From: Aphrocallistes beatrix
Taxonomy: Eukaryota > Porifera > Hexactinellida > Sceptrulophora > Aphrocallistidae
Length of the DNA stretch: 64,000 nt
Assembly (NCBI GenBank): GCA_963281255.1
Contig: OY725502.1
Coordinates: 3,348,001 to 3,412,000 of the forward strand
Direction: 5' to 3'
Shown piece by piece: positions 21,719 to 32,849 of this stretch; the stretch's first letter is position 1; each line of letters starts with the position of its first letter. The translations under genes and the position numbers were made by a program. The notes beneath the pieces are model-generated. The model made no database searches. It saw nothing but the letters and a program-made list of their open reading frames with translations, and had not been told where the DNA came from.

Positions 21719-22425
21719 ATTAGTGCGAATTTCTAGAGTTGGCATTAGTGCGAATTTGGAGAGTTGGCATTAGTTCTACTCGATTTATGGAGAGTTGGCA
21801 TTAGTTCTACTCGATTTATGGAGAGTTGGCATTAGTTCTACTCGATTTATGGAGAGTTGGCATTAGTTCTACTCGAGTTTTAGAGAGTTGGCATTAGTTC
21901 TACTCGATTTATGGAGAGTTGGCATTAGTTCTACTCGACTTTAGAGAGTTGTCATTAGTTCTACTCTACTTTTGAGAGGGTTGGCATTAGTTCTACTCTA
22001 CTTTTGAGAGGGTTGGCATTAGTTCTACTCGAATTTTGGGAGAGTTGGCATTAGTTCTAAATAATCAATTCTTGATTTTTACTCATTGTTATGCTTCCAA
22101 ACCTCACAAAATTAAAATTCCACTTTCACGGTCAATTTGACACTGTTTCAAACTTAAAACGCCTACTTTCACTTTCTGCGATTATTTTCTCCGCAACCAT
22201 ATTTCCGTTAAACGAATGTCTACTCTCTATAAAAAAGAGTAAAACTAATGCCAACCCTCCAAAACGCGAGTAGAACTAATGACAACCCTCCAAAACGCGA
22301 GTAGAACTAATGACAACCCTCATAAAAGTAGAGTAGAACTAATGACAACCCTCCCAAAGTAGAGCAGAACTAATGCCAACTCTCTAAAACTCAGTAGAAC
22401 TAATGCCAACTCTCTAAAAAAGAGA
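21719..22425. mobile_element. Foldback element with GGCATTAGTTCTACTCG minisatellite arms
   Basis: The left arm (21719-22065) has about ten units of 30-31 bp built on 'gagagttggcattagttctac'. The right arm (about 22240-22410) carries the reverse complement ('gtagaactaatg.caaccctc'). The arms can pair over at least 170 bp. The 22070-22230 loop is unique. Flanked on both sides by 'gacttgacttagc' motifs. Confidence 0.8.
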
Positions 22426-22640
22426 TAGACTTGACTTAGCTTGAGAGACAGACTTGACTTAGTTTTAGAGATAGACTTGACTTAGCTTGAGGGACAGACT
22501 TGACTTAGCTTGAGAGATAGACTTGACTTAGCTTGAGGGACAGACTTGACTTAGTTTTAGAGATAGACTTGACTTAGCTTGAGGGACAGACTTGACTTAG
22601 CTTGAGAGACAGGCTCGACTTGACTTGACTTGAGACCTGA
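22415..22640. repeat. Tandem repeat of GACTTGACTTAGCTTGAG
   Basis: About ten units of 20-23 bp ('gagatagacttgacttagctt' and variants). One unit is also present left of the foldback array at about 21690-21710, so the foldback seems to have inserted into this array. Confidence 0.85.
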
Positions 22641-23439
22641 GACTTGAGATATCATAAGGGAACAATATACTTAAGGAACAATATACAAGTAATAAGGAAC
22701 AATCATACTCCGGCCTTTCATTAGGATATGGTCACACATTCCGGACTTCTACAGTATGTGAAGTAGACTAAATAAACAAAGAATATATTAAATTAGTTCT
22801 TTAGTTTCAACACTAGTACATTATATATTAGTCTTAACTTTATTAGAAGTGTACAATGTTCTAGTTCCATAGTAGCACATGCCAAATGAATAATACGAGT
22901 ATTAGTACGGGAAGAGCCAGAATAAATATTTTAAATTTCTACTGAGGGTGCAGATACATCGTTGTCATAGGCGTAACTCCAGGGGTGGCAGGGGTAGCGC
23001 GCCACCCCAGCTAACCCCAGCTTTAACAAAATAGTTATGCCTATGATCGTCGTTAAACGACTATTCTTCTCTACCCAATTCACATTGAACATTTTCTAAA
23101 CATCATTGATGAATTTCAAGAACTTAACAGTTTGGTTCTTGTCTACAATGTTCTTTTCCAATATATAAGCTAACAGTCCGGCTGAAGTTGACTAATGGAA
23201 AACTTTAAGGGCCAAAATTACATTTCGCCTTCCCAAACTGACAACCAGCAGGCTTTCGATGTTAATTTGGAGCACGTTTAGATAAATTGCACTTATTCGA
23301 ATTAAAAAATGTACTTATGCCTACGTTTTTGCAGTAACGAGGATTGCATTCACTAAATTTGGGAAGGTCAACACTTTTTCTTAGTCTTTTAAATTCAGTA
23401 ACTTGATACTTGAATAATTAACTACATTACTTAAGAAAT

Positions 23440-23615
23440 CACTCACCCTTGGGATCTTGTTGTTCTGGTAGTATTCACACGTTTTGGAATGGCTCGATAC
23501 CATTTTCACGAAGAGCACCATCTTTGGGAAATTGAAAAACTTCATGAAGTGTTCTACTCCTCTTTAATTAGAAGTAGAGTCAGGCGCGAGACAAGACATC
23601 TCGTCCAAATAATGT
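23440..23615 (-). pseudogene. THAP-domain remnant of the P-like element (copy 1)
   Basis: On the minus strand the sequence reads in shifting frames as MSCLAPDSTSN, then FPKDGALRE and, after one more shift, WYRAIPKR. These are the N-terminal and FP...W...IP landmarks of a THAP zinc finger. It has one in-frame stop and at least two frameshifts. Parallel remnant at 32850-33025. Confidence 0.55.
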
Positions 23616-23745
23616 TATATAGTTATTATATAGTTGATAATAACAGTTGTTTAATTAGCGGTTTTAGGATTGAAGTATTTAACCAATCCATGGTACTGAT
23701 TTTTTGGTGACTGCCATTGCCTTTGCCAGAATGCTATGAGTAAAC

Positions 23746-24646
23746 AAATGATTTATCAAATAGATTCGAAGATACGATATTAAAATATAACACCCTTAAA
23801 AATTCCATGTCAACTGTTGGAAGCTAGTCTCCAGCATATTTTTCAAAATTCGTCAAATGGTGTGAAAATATGAACGACCTTTTTATTGCTTTGAAGTTTT
23901 AATAACTGCAACAGTATATTGTGGTGTCGAACAATGATTTCCATAGTGAGAGTGAAGTCATATCCGTAGATTATATAGAAAAGTTGTGATAAATTGTTCT
24001 CCATTTTTTTGCAGATAAATGAAAATTCCACTTTAATATTCCTATTGAGATTAATTAGCATTTTGAGAAATGGATCGATGTTGAAAATTTCAAAAGAGCC
24101 TTGTTTAATAAGACCCACCTTCGGACTGAGGTGAAATTTGTAGTTTTGCACCGAAAATCCCACCAGCACCTTTTGGAGGCTTTTTTACCTAAAATGCCCA
24201 CTTGGCTATAACTAAAAATTAAAATTTTAACAAACCTCAAATCCTTGGTGGCAAGATAACTCTTTTTATACCAATAACTATTCCACTCAAAAATACGCAG
24301 CACTCTCTCTTCTATAAATCGCCTTTTTAAAAATTTCTTTTGTAACAGTTATAAGTAATGCTTCAAAGAAAAACTCCTCTAATTTGAGGTAACATTTAAT
24401 TTTGAAGCGTCATAACTACCTTAAAGGTATTTTTATATAAGTCGAAACAAAGCATTTTGTAGAGCAGACAACGATATTTTTGAGGAGGGATATCACTTGA
24501 TATATGAATAGTTTTGAGTAATGGAGCTACCAAAGATTTGAGGTCTAAACTAGCTAGAAGGTTCAATATGTATTATATATACACAATTTAAGTAAAACGT
24601 TTTGTAAGGCACTAAATTCTGCCAAAAAGATCCTGTCTACTTTTAG
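23746..24646. repeat. Upstream flank of copy B, duplicated in front of exon 2 of copy D
   Basis: From about 24060 to 24646 this is homologous to 44400-44968, the end of intron 1 of copy D ('gaaatggatcg', 'caccagca', 'agaaggttcaatatgta'). It ends in the acceptor of exon 2. No exon 1 was found here. Confidence 0.7.
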
Positions 24647-25121
24647 GGCAAATGCAAGAAAGATTCAAGTTGCATGAGTTTGAATTCAGAGAAGTGATTG
24701 GTTCAAAAGAAGGATTGTATAAATATCTATATCATCTCAATCAGAATGGAGCTGTAAAAGTCCTTAATGTTCCCAGGAAAAATGGCAGTTCCGAACTTGC
24801 AGAAGCTATTTCTTTTATTTATCCAACAAATTTTGGGACAACGTTCGAACTTCGTGTAAAACCTAATCCAGAGCATGCTTCTTACCTAGACGTGGCTCTT
24901 ATGCACCACAGCGATTCAGCTTTCATACAGCATCAACCTGGATTGCAACATTTGCACTGTGTTGAGTTGAGTGAGAGTGTGACTGGAGGTATTTTGACGT
25001 TAAAGGATATCTATCTGATAGCTGAGGAATTCAGACGAAAGCATTCTGAGGAGTTCGAAGCGTTAGCCAAGACCCCGGTACAGTTCAACTTCATATCGTT
25101 CAGAAATAGTACATATTTGCT
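24647..25121 (+). CDS. Dioxygenase copy B, exon 2 (no exon 1 present)
   Basis: 475-nt exon, acceptor TTTTAG at 24641-24646, donor GTGAGT at 25122. Open throughout, with MHHSDSAFIQHQPGLQHLHC (H-x-D iron ligands) and SVTGGILTLKDIYLIAEEF. No recognisable exon 1 exists between copy A and this exon. Either B is a 5'-truncated pseudogene or it is spliced to another first exon; its phase would fit exon 1 of A. The sequence is closest to exon 2 of copy D. Confidence 0.82.
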
Positions 25122-25258
25122 GTGAGTTAACAAATTATTTAGCTAAAGTTTAGGTAGAGTTGAAGTTGATAATGGATCAGTTAGTTCTTCTTTTTTTGAT
25201 TATTAATAGTTCCATGGTCCGTCCGTTCATTTGCAGCTCTGCTAGCTATATAGCAAAT

Positions 25259-25730
25259 ACAAGCGCGCTTCGCTTGCTTGCGCTGCGCAGCTGGCGGACA
25301 CAAAGTGTCTGCCAGAGTGGCCCTATGGACGCCTGGGCTCATATTTATTAATTATAAAGGTGATAACATCTCTAAATATGTATGTCCTACTGTTAAAATC
25401 GATATCACTCGAAAAATCACCAAATTTGTCCATTTTTCTATTCATGATACATAATGATGACGTCATAACAGAGTGATGAGTATTCACTTTTTTGATGATA
25501 GTTGTACCACTTGTGAAATATATTAATATACATATTCTATTAAAATTTCAGCCTTCTATCATCTAAAATGGCTGAGTTATAGTCGAAAAACTAAAATTTC
25601 TGAATCAATAAAAGTGACAATGACGTCATAATTCTATGATGTGTCGACATTTTCGTTCCAAAAATAAACTTTCTGTGCCTGGCAGTTTCTTCAATCAATT
25701 CGCAATATATATATATATATACGTATATAC
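25259..25730 (+). repeat. Hairpin-headed repeat (HHR) in intron 2 of copy B
   Basis: Starts ACAAGCGCGCTTCGC directly after 'atagcaaat', where the paralogous introns of C and D continue without it. The GC head has hairpins (GGCGGACAC/loop/GTGTCTGCC); the body includes GATAACATCTCTAAATA, TGATGACGTCATAACAG and TTTCAGCCTTCTATC; the tail is TTCTTCAATCAATTCG plus a TA run. No ORF. Confidence 0.85.
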
Positions 25731-25814
25731 GTGCGCGAAGCACTTCACGAAATACGAAAAGCTAGATATCTGATACTTTCAGAGGATAACGTGTAGGAGA
25801 TATGTAATACTAAG

Positions 25815-26010
25815 CAGATCGACTCTCTTCCATGCAGATACACCACAGACGAATGCGACTCTCTTACGTGCAGATATACCATGAGACGAATACGACTCTC
25901 TTACATGCAGATATACCATGAGACGAATTTGCGCCCTCTTACGTCCAGATATACCATGAGTTTTACGTCCAGATATACCATTACGTCCAGATATACCATG
26001 AGTCATTGTT
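25815..26010. repeat. Minisatellite, units of about 35 bp, intron 2 of copy B
   Basis: About six imperfect units of 'cttacgtgcagatataccat' with 'gagacgaat.cgactct' spacers, shortening to the right. The ORF on the minus strand is a by-product. Confidence 0.8.
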
Positions 26011-26116
26011 ACCTTTTTTATAGTAGTTATCAAATGCTTGTGTATCTTAAAAAATCTTGTAATTTTATTATATCGATTAGAAAATTCAATTATAATGGAA
26101 TACTCGTACTATATAG

Positions 26117-26282
26117 AAAGGAGAGTACACATTTTAAACTCGATCAAGATGGAGATATCGAATACATAAGATGGGGACCAAGCTCCCAAGGAGCGGTATT
26201 GAGTCAAGACCCCAAAGTATTAGAGATGTATTTCTACGCTCATAAGAAATTCACGAAATTCGTAGAAAGTTACCCCAGTCAG
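26117..26282 (+). CDS. Dioxygenase copy B, exon 3
   Basis: 166-nt exon, acceptor ATATAG, donor GTACAA. Encodes KESTHFKLDQDGDIEYIRWG and MYFYAHKKFTKFVESYPSQ, the same protein sequence as exon 3 of C and D. Confidence 0.88.
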
Positions 26283-26434
26283 GTACAAATATAAATAATA
26301 CTTTAAATTCTCCTTATAGTTTCGTAGAAGTACGATGGTTTTATTCCGTAAATAATGTTTTAATTTTTTTAAAAATGATTGGAGTAAGTACTAGGCTACC
26401 GATGATAATACGTAATTGCATGTCTATTCTATAG

Positions 26435-26629
26435 GTTGAATATCAATACAGCGAAGGCAATATTATCTCGTTTCACAACTTAAGAATGGTGCATGGAAGG
26501 ACAGCCATTGAACTAAATGGAGGAAGCAGAGTGTTACAAGGTTGTTATAGTCCATTGGATGAATTCCGCAGTAGACTGAGGTATCTCAGTGTCAAGTTGG
26601 GAAAGCCAATACCGAAGAAGATCTGGTGA
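26435..26629 (+). CDS. Dioxygenase copy B, exon 4 with stop
   Basis: 195-nt terminal exon after TATAG, ending TGA. Encodes YSEGNIISFHNLRMVHGRTA with the third iron ligand (H of HGR), SRVLQGCYSPLDEF with the co-substrate arginine, and GKPIPKKIW. Intact. Confidence 0.9.
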   Translation, partial: VEYQYSEGNIISFHNLRMVHGRTAIELNGGSRVLQGCYSPLDEFRSRLRYLSVKLGKPIPKKIW

Positions 26630-27108
26630 TGGAATAAATACAAATTAGAAGAAAACTAACTTGAATTTAGTAGTATATTATTTATATACGTATACATATA
26701 TATATATATATATATATACGTACATATATAGAAAGAGATATTTATTAGGATGTAGATTTTTCACTATCTTGTCTATCTTATATTTACTACTCGAGTTCTC
26801 GATAATCTAGACAATTAACGGTATATTACAGGAAAGGATCCTATATAAAGGATCCTATATTTTTAAAATCTTTTTAAAGACTATATGGATTGTGTGCGTT
26901 GAATATTTATGTGTAAAACATTCTAAGGAATTTCAAAAAAATGATTTTTGTATTTAAGAAAATTTAGATTTGGTAAAACTATTAATTTCTACCTTTTTAA
27001 AACACAAGTAGAGAAACTCTACTACGTAGACATCGAAACTAAGATTGAGAGAAATATAATGTTACAAATTAGTAGAACAAAGTTGTAGTAAATTGATATA
27101 ATCTAATA

Positions 27109-27893
27109 CAGGGGTTCTCAACCTTTTACGAACTGCGTACACCCTGAGGTGAAATGAAAAGTCCAGGTACCCTCGATTCAAATCTAGCAAGATTCCGCTA
27201 AATTATTATATGTTGATATAATTTGTAATGATGAACACAACATAATTAAATTTTAATTGATCTGAAATTATGTGAAATAACAATTTAATTTTAGAATTTA
27301 TATCTAGAAATTGAAACCCTAAAATGGTATAGTCAAATGAAGTTCATAAATTCGTGTCAAAATATACACTGGTAATCATCAACCTTAACTAATTAACCAA
27401 AAAATACGTACTGTTATAATTACGGTTTACTTTTGACAGGTTTCGAATCAGAAGTAATTACCAGACATAATTTCATAGTACAGTAGGACGTCAGTTATCC
27501 GAACGGGTTGGGACCGAGGGGGTTCGGATAACTGAAATGTTCGGATAACTGAAGTTGTTATGTAATTATATAGAAAAGTTGGTTAGTAGTAATAAGTAGT
27601 CATAATTATGAATATGGATAAAATACATATTGATCTGTGTAAGTATCTTCAATTAGTATATAGTATAATGATGGCAGTGTATACTTTCAATTCTCAACTC
27701 AAAGATGCATCATCATAAATTTATTATATTTTATTTGGTCAACCAAGGGGTTCGGATAACTGAAGTGTTCGGATAACTGAAGTTCGGATAACTGACGTTC
27801 TACTGTACTTCTAGACATTTAAATTTGGTTCACCCCTCGAAAAACACCTGGCGTATCACTAGAGGTACGCGTACCCCAGGTTGAGAACTCCTG
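27109..27893. mobile_element. hAT element, non-autonomous, with exact 8-bp TSD
   Basis: Ends CAGGGGTTCTCAACC and GGTTGAGAACTCCTG, flanked by ATCTAATA on both sides (27101-27108, 27894-27901). The paralogous sequence at 47520-47550 reads through without the insertion, an internal empty site. Contains the pogo-like MITE 27481-27805. Confidence 0.88.
27481..27805. mobile_element. pogo/Tigger-like MITE nested in the hAT element
   Basis: Inverted ends CAGTAGGACGTCAGTTATCC and the complement CAGTAGAACGTCAGTTATCC, with TA on each side. Subterminal 'ttcggataactgaa' motifs repeat near both ends. Confidence 0.8.
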
Positions 27894-27904
27894 ATCTAAT
27901 ATCT

Positions 27905-28130
27905 AATAAGGCGCCTAGGATCACTTTGATTAATTATAAGCTAGATGACATCTCTAAATACGTCTGTCTTACTGTTATATTCGATATCGCTCAAAAAATC
28001 ACAAAATTAGTAAATTATTAAATTTTTGAAGCGTAATGATGACGTCATAACAGGGTGATGAGTCATCATTTTTTGATGGGAGTTGTATCCTATGTGAGAT
28101 ACATGAATATACACATTCTATTAAATATCA
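27905..28130 (+). repeat. Truncated hairpin-headed repeat
   Basis: Lacks the GC head; shares 'gatgacatctctaaatacgt', 'atgatgacgtcataacaggg' and 'tacacattctattaaa' with the full copies. Confidence 0.7.
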
Positions 28131-29167
28131 TCTTATATATTAAAATGCTAGGATTTGTTTGTTTGTTTGTTTGTTTGTCCGAATTGATTGAAGAATTGGC
28201 AAGTCGTAGAGATACGAAAATTGGCATGTAGGTGTCAAATGATGAATCTAAGATTAAGTTCGAAGATCTAAGCGAAATGTTCACACCTCGCCGATAGGTG
28301 ACAAAATGTGCTGACCAATCAAATTCGATTATTTTATAATGCAAATACATTGGAATAAAATAGTAGTGACTTATGCATACAATCAAAAGAACTATTTGTG
28401 ATTGAAATTCATTGGTTTATGTGAGAACCATCAGCCTTTCAGCCTTTTATAATGCCATTCACCCGATTCTATTTCATATAAATGATTGAATAATGCTATT
28501 TTAGTCTATAATTTGATTGTTAACAACAATTAAAGTGTGTTATATGCTACGATCAATCAATTCGATCATAAAATACTTTACTTTTTACGATATGGACTGG
28601 AATTGATTTTTTAAGTATAATAATCTTTAGCAATGTGAACTTTGTGTATTCAAATTGAGCTTACATTCATGATTAGTTGACTTAGTAAATTATATTTATC
28701 ACGAAACAAAATTTCTGCTACAGTTCTGATTTAGTTAATGTAACCGTAGACAAATGACAATCCAGCGTACTTAGTATAAGACAAGAAAGCGACGTATTGT
28801 TTCTCTAATATCACCAAGCGCCCACTGGTTTTTCTATACAAAATAGATGACTACACTATCACAAAGGAAATCATTGTACGCACTACAATACTTTTGGCCA
28901 GGTAGTATGACTAATATGAGTAGTAGTACTATGTATTGAATATGGTTACAAGCAAATCGTAATAGGAATGATATCTTAGAATCTTCGATCTTCCCACTTG
29001 TTATATGGCATGTGCATGTAGGAGCTTCTAAAATAAATTTTCAGAAGTGCTAAACAAAATTAGCAATTGACAAATCATCAAATCAAGTTCAATAGTCATT
29101 GAAAACTCTAAGAAACAAATCTATAAATAATGAAACAAATCATTTTGTAAAAATTCTAAAAATCATC
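28131..29167. other. Upstream region of dioxygenase copy C
   Basis: No exon seen. Starts with a GTTT microsatellite (28153-28176) followed by a repeat tail 'gaattgattgaagaattggc'. The final 300 bases should hold the promoter and 5' UTR of copy C; no canonical core promoter was identified. Confidence 0.3.
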
Positions 29168-29651
29168 ATGATAAGGTCAATCAATGTTTCCAAATTGTTT
29201 TATTCATCCATAAACATAACTACGAATGTCATACGAAAACAATGCAACATTCCTATTCGTGCGAATATTGGAGTGATGAAGATACAAAAGAGATGTTTAT
29301 CAAACTATTACATGGAATATTCTATACCGAACGATCCATCATTCCTGATTAAAAGAGACACAGTTTCACATAACAAACAGAATCTAATGATTCATTGGGA
29401 TCAGGATAGAGAAGCGAACAGGTTTCATGCTCTATGGCTAAGACACCAGTGTCACTGTGAGGAATGCATCACCTATTCATCAGGACAACGCATCCTGAAT
29501 CCTGAAAATATTCAAATTCCTCTCCAGATTGAAGACGCAGTGGTGAAAGATAATTCAGTGCATTTGAGATGGAGTTACGATGGAAATATCTTGCACAAGG
29601 GTCATATCCCTCTACAATGGTTACATCTCAACAGGACTTCTTACTTTGAAG
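29168..29651 (+). CDS. Dioxygenase copy C, exon 1
   Basis: ATG at 29168 chosen because copies D and E align from the same methionine (MIRSINVSKLF...); donor GTATCA at 29652; 484 nt, phase 1. The first 45 or so residues are basic without acids until KRCLSNYYMEYS, a mitochondrial-type presequence. The zinc-binding N-domain follows (HALWLRHQCHCEEC). With exons 2-4 it gives 439 residues, uninterrupted. Confidence 0.87.
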
Positions 29652-29871
29652 GTATCAACCCAATTAGAGCATTAGTATCATTATCATTGTATAATTTATA
29701 CTAGGAGCCGGAAAACTGTTGAATGAAGTGTGTCAGTTTACCTATAATGTCAACACATTGACTTTGTGTGCCAGTGGCACGCCTGCCTAGAGTTGCCGAC
29801 CCCTAAATCTACATAAATGCGGTATGTCGACTCACATTTATTTTCAACTTCGCATTCCCTCAATTTAACAG

Positions 29872-30075
29872 AGTTGCCGTGGGTATGGGAATGGGAATGG
29901 GATAATATTTGTCCCCTGTGGGAATAGCCGTAGGAATCCCCATGGGAATCCCCATGTAGATTCCTATGGGTATTCTCACAAGATTCCAATGGGTATTCCC
30001 ATGGGGATCCCTACAGGATTCCTATGGGAATGGGTTGGGAATGGGAACTGAAATTCCACTCCCACGGCAACCGTG
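29872..30075. mobile_element. Palindromic element with GTTGCCGTGGG ends
   Basis: Inverted ends GTTGCCGTGGG and CCCACGGCAAC enclose many 'ccatggg'/'cccatgg' motifs; CAATTTA lies on both outer sides. An end of the same family is seen at about 60408. Inside intron 1 of copy C. Confidence 0.6.
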
Positions 30076-30101
30076 CAATTTAGTGCTCGCGTGCTATAGG
30101 T

Positions 30102-30428
30102 CAGAGTTGCACGCAGGCCGAAATTTGTAACCGCGGCCCGCAATTTTAAGTTAACCCGACCCGCGGACCGCAAGAAGCCCGCATAAATATTTTTGGCCCG
30201 CTTTGTAAGTTAGAGACACTTAGGGAATCCTTTTATGGGAGTGAGTTTCTGCGAACACAAATAAGTGGAAAATAGAAAAGTTCCATTTACGTAAATATTC
30301 CTTAATTGGTACCTCGTGACTATTAAAAACATCGTCTCGGTTGTCACCGTGGGGAGTCTTGCCGAGATTTCTGGCCCGCGGAGCCCGCAAACTATTATAT
30401 TCGCCCGCACGGCCCGTGTGCAACTCTG
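30102..30428. mobile_element. hAT-like MITE with CAGAGTTGCAC ends
   Basis: Ends CAGAGTTGCACGCAGGCC and GGCCCGTGTGCAACTCTG, with CTATAGGT on both sides (30094-30101, 30429-30436). The right part and its flank recur at 20690-20945, so the element lies inside a duplicated block. Minus-strand ORFs here are probably not genes. Confidence 0.65.
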
Positions 30429-31059
30429 CTATAGGTTACCGACCCCTGATCTATACTATTAATACTCGATTTATATATACAAACGCACTTCCATAGCATG
30501 GCTAGCGAACACTTTGTGTTCGCAGAGTGACCCTGCGAGCACCTGGAAATATCAACAAATTCAGAACTCCCTACGGATGCCAACTATTGATTACTTTCGC
30601 TAATCAATTTCAAATTTGCTTAATAAATCTTTTTTAAACTGAAAAATTATCAATATAAGGTCGAAAATATGATATTTGGAATCTACACCCTTAATACGTA
30701 ATATGTCGATACATAGCATTCTATATACTAAGGCAATGGCACTCACCCAAAAATCAGTACCATGGATTGGTTAACCCACGCTTGCCACAGGAATGTGTTG
30801 CGTCATTTCCGGTTTTAGCAATTTTCAAAGGGGAAGCCATATAAGTTTGGGGTTACTACTATAAATAGAAAAATCCCAAATGCTTTCAAGGGTTAAATAC
30901 TTCAAAACCAATAATTTTGATATTGTAGATAATTCAATTTTCCATCAATTTAGGCATTCACCCACCCTGACAAACTAACTATTATATCAGAACAATTGAA
31001 ATGAGATATATTATTTGGTTTTTAATGCACAAAATTTTTTGAATAATTATATTAAAAGT

Positions 31060-31700
31060 TTCCAGGGTTGAAACCGAATAGTTGATTATTCGGTTTAACC
31101 AAATATTATTTGCAAATAATTGATATTTGGTTTGTAACCAAATATCATTATTTGGTATTCGGTTGAGAACCAAATAATTTGGTCAACCGAATAATTTGGT
31201 CAACCGAATAATTTGGTCAACCAAATAATTTGGTCAACCAAACAATTTGGTCAACCGAATAATTTGGTCAACCGAATAATTTGGTCAACCAAATAATTTG
31301 GTCAACCGAATAATTTGGTCAACCGAATAATTTGGTCAACCAAATAATTTGGTCAACCGAATAATTTGGTCAACTGAATATTTAGCTAAACAAATAATTT
31401 GCATGCTTTCCCAACACAATAATCACATGTTCTTACAAGAAGTGGTCCGAACACAAATAAATATAATAGGCTTACTTATACTTGAATATATTTTTGTATA
31501 AATATTTATATAAACATTTATGCAAAAATATAATCAAGTATTATTTGGTTGACCAAATTATTCGGTTGACCAAATTATTTGGTTGACCAAATATTCGGTT
31601 GACCAAATTATTCGGTTTGACCATTATTCGGTTAACCAAATTATTTGGTCTACCCATTATTCGGTTAAATTGGTATTTGGTTGAAGCGGTTTCAACCTTG
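31060..31700. mobile_element. Foldback element with AATAATTTGGTCAACC minisatellite arms
   Basis: Ends CAGGGTTGAAACCG and the complement of CAAGGTTGAAACCG. The left arm (31180-31390) has about ten 21-bp units 'ccgaataatttggtcaa'. The right arm (31540-31690) carries the inverse, more diverged ('ggttgaccaaattattc'). The 31390-31530 loop is unrelated AT-rich DNA. Non-coding. Confidence 0.8.
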
Positions 31701-32039
31701 AATTTAAAACCCATATCGAATGACCATTTGCATATACTATACTAAGATTCATAATATTTTTCATTTGTCCGGAGTCCGGGAATGGGATGAATTTGTCCGG
31801 GTTTGGAGAATTTTGAGTCCTGTCCGACTACTCACTACTCAGGACTGTCAATATATTATATCCGTATCTAAGTTATTTAGTTAGCTATTGCTCTGCTGCA
31901 AACGTGTCACTCTCTAATATTTGAAGAAAGAGTGCAAGTTTGTGAAATTTGGATTATTACTGATTTGTAATGCTACCATAGTGTACGTATACTACTGAGT
32001 ACTGACCCTAACTGCCTAACATGTTTCGTAATGAGTATA

Positions 32040-32380
32040 CCGTATTGCTTCGAATAAGCGCCCGGGCGCTTATTTATTTCGTGCACCCTTTTGACCCGGC
32101 GCTTATTCAAACCTGCGCTTATTCAAGCCCCGGCGCTTATTATTTTCATTCGCTATTTTGACCCGGCGCTCTTTTTTTTGTTTACTACATTGACTGGCAC
32201 TTTTATTTTTGCCACAACTGAGAATGTTAGTTCTATTAAAAAAGGATAATGTAATGTTTCAAAAAGCACTTGTATCTATGCCACTACTGAGAATACTAGT
32301 TTGATATTATGTTCAGAGAACCAAAATGCCCCGGCGTCCGACGCTTATTCGAGCCCCGGCGCTTATTCAGGGAAATACGG
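32040..32380. mobile_element. MITE with CCGTATT ends and GCGCTTATTC motifs
   Basis: Left CCGTATTGCTTCGAATAAGC and the complement of the right end (CCGTATTTCCCTGAATAAGC) are inverted, with TA on each side. The subterminal 'ggcgcttattc' is repeated several times at both ends. A pogo/Tc1-type layout. Confidence 0.8.
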
Positions 32381-32849
32381 TACTTGGAATCTTCTTTTTG
32401 TTTCTGTGTTCAATGGCTTCAACGATGAATTATGATATGTAGATATGTAGTAGTCACGTGGGTCAAGGGTCATTTTATGTGTCTTTGCAGCTCTGGTTTA
32501 CAGTGAATTACCTACATTCAAGTTGTTATTTCAAATTTTATTCTCTGAGATTTTAGTTTACCCGCAATAACTAATAGACGAAATATAATTTATAATTTCT
32601 CTTGATTATTTATGTATTCTGTATATTTTGACGATAAGTTATTGATACAAATTTACAAAAACGTGGGCATAAGTACCTTTTTTAAAAAAGGTACTTATGC
32701 CCACGTTTTTGTAGTAACGAGGATTGCATTTACTAAATTTGGGGAAGGCAACACTTTTTCTTAGTCTTTTAAATTCAGTCAATTGTTTCTACCCAACTTG
32801 AGTATGTATATGCATGATTCTAGAATAATTAACTACATTACTTAAGAAA

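Larger units (their letters stand above)
21421..23738 (-). mobile_element. P-like DNA transposon, copy 1, non-autonomous
   Basis: Ends CATTGCATTCTATATACTAA (left) and the complement of CATAGCATTCTGGC (right) both lead into AAGGCAATGGCAGTCACC and GTACCATGGATTGGTTAA, an imperfect TIR of about 60 bp. Flanked by AGTAAAC (21414-21420 and 23739-23745). A THAP-domain remnant lies on the minus strand near the right end. Long TIRs starting CA, a 7-bp duplication and THAP together point to the P superfamily. The middle carries a foldback array and a tandem repeat. Confidence 0.72.

Noticed and set aside
21740..22640. CRISPR-like regular repeats
   Set aside because: Units are contiguous without unique spacers, the arms are inverted, and the DNA is eukaryotic.
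25779..26033. ORF with ISGRK-type repeats
   Set aside because: Generated by the minisatellite of about 35 bp in intron 2 of copy B; no start, no homology.
30210..30423. Minus-strand ORF duplicated at 20719-20916
   Set aside because: Lies in a duplicated hAT-like repeat; no transposase motif is recognisable and reading frames differ between copies.
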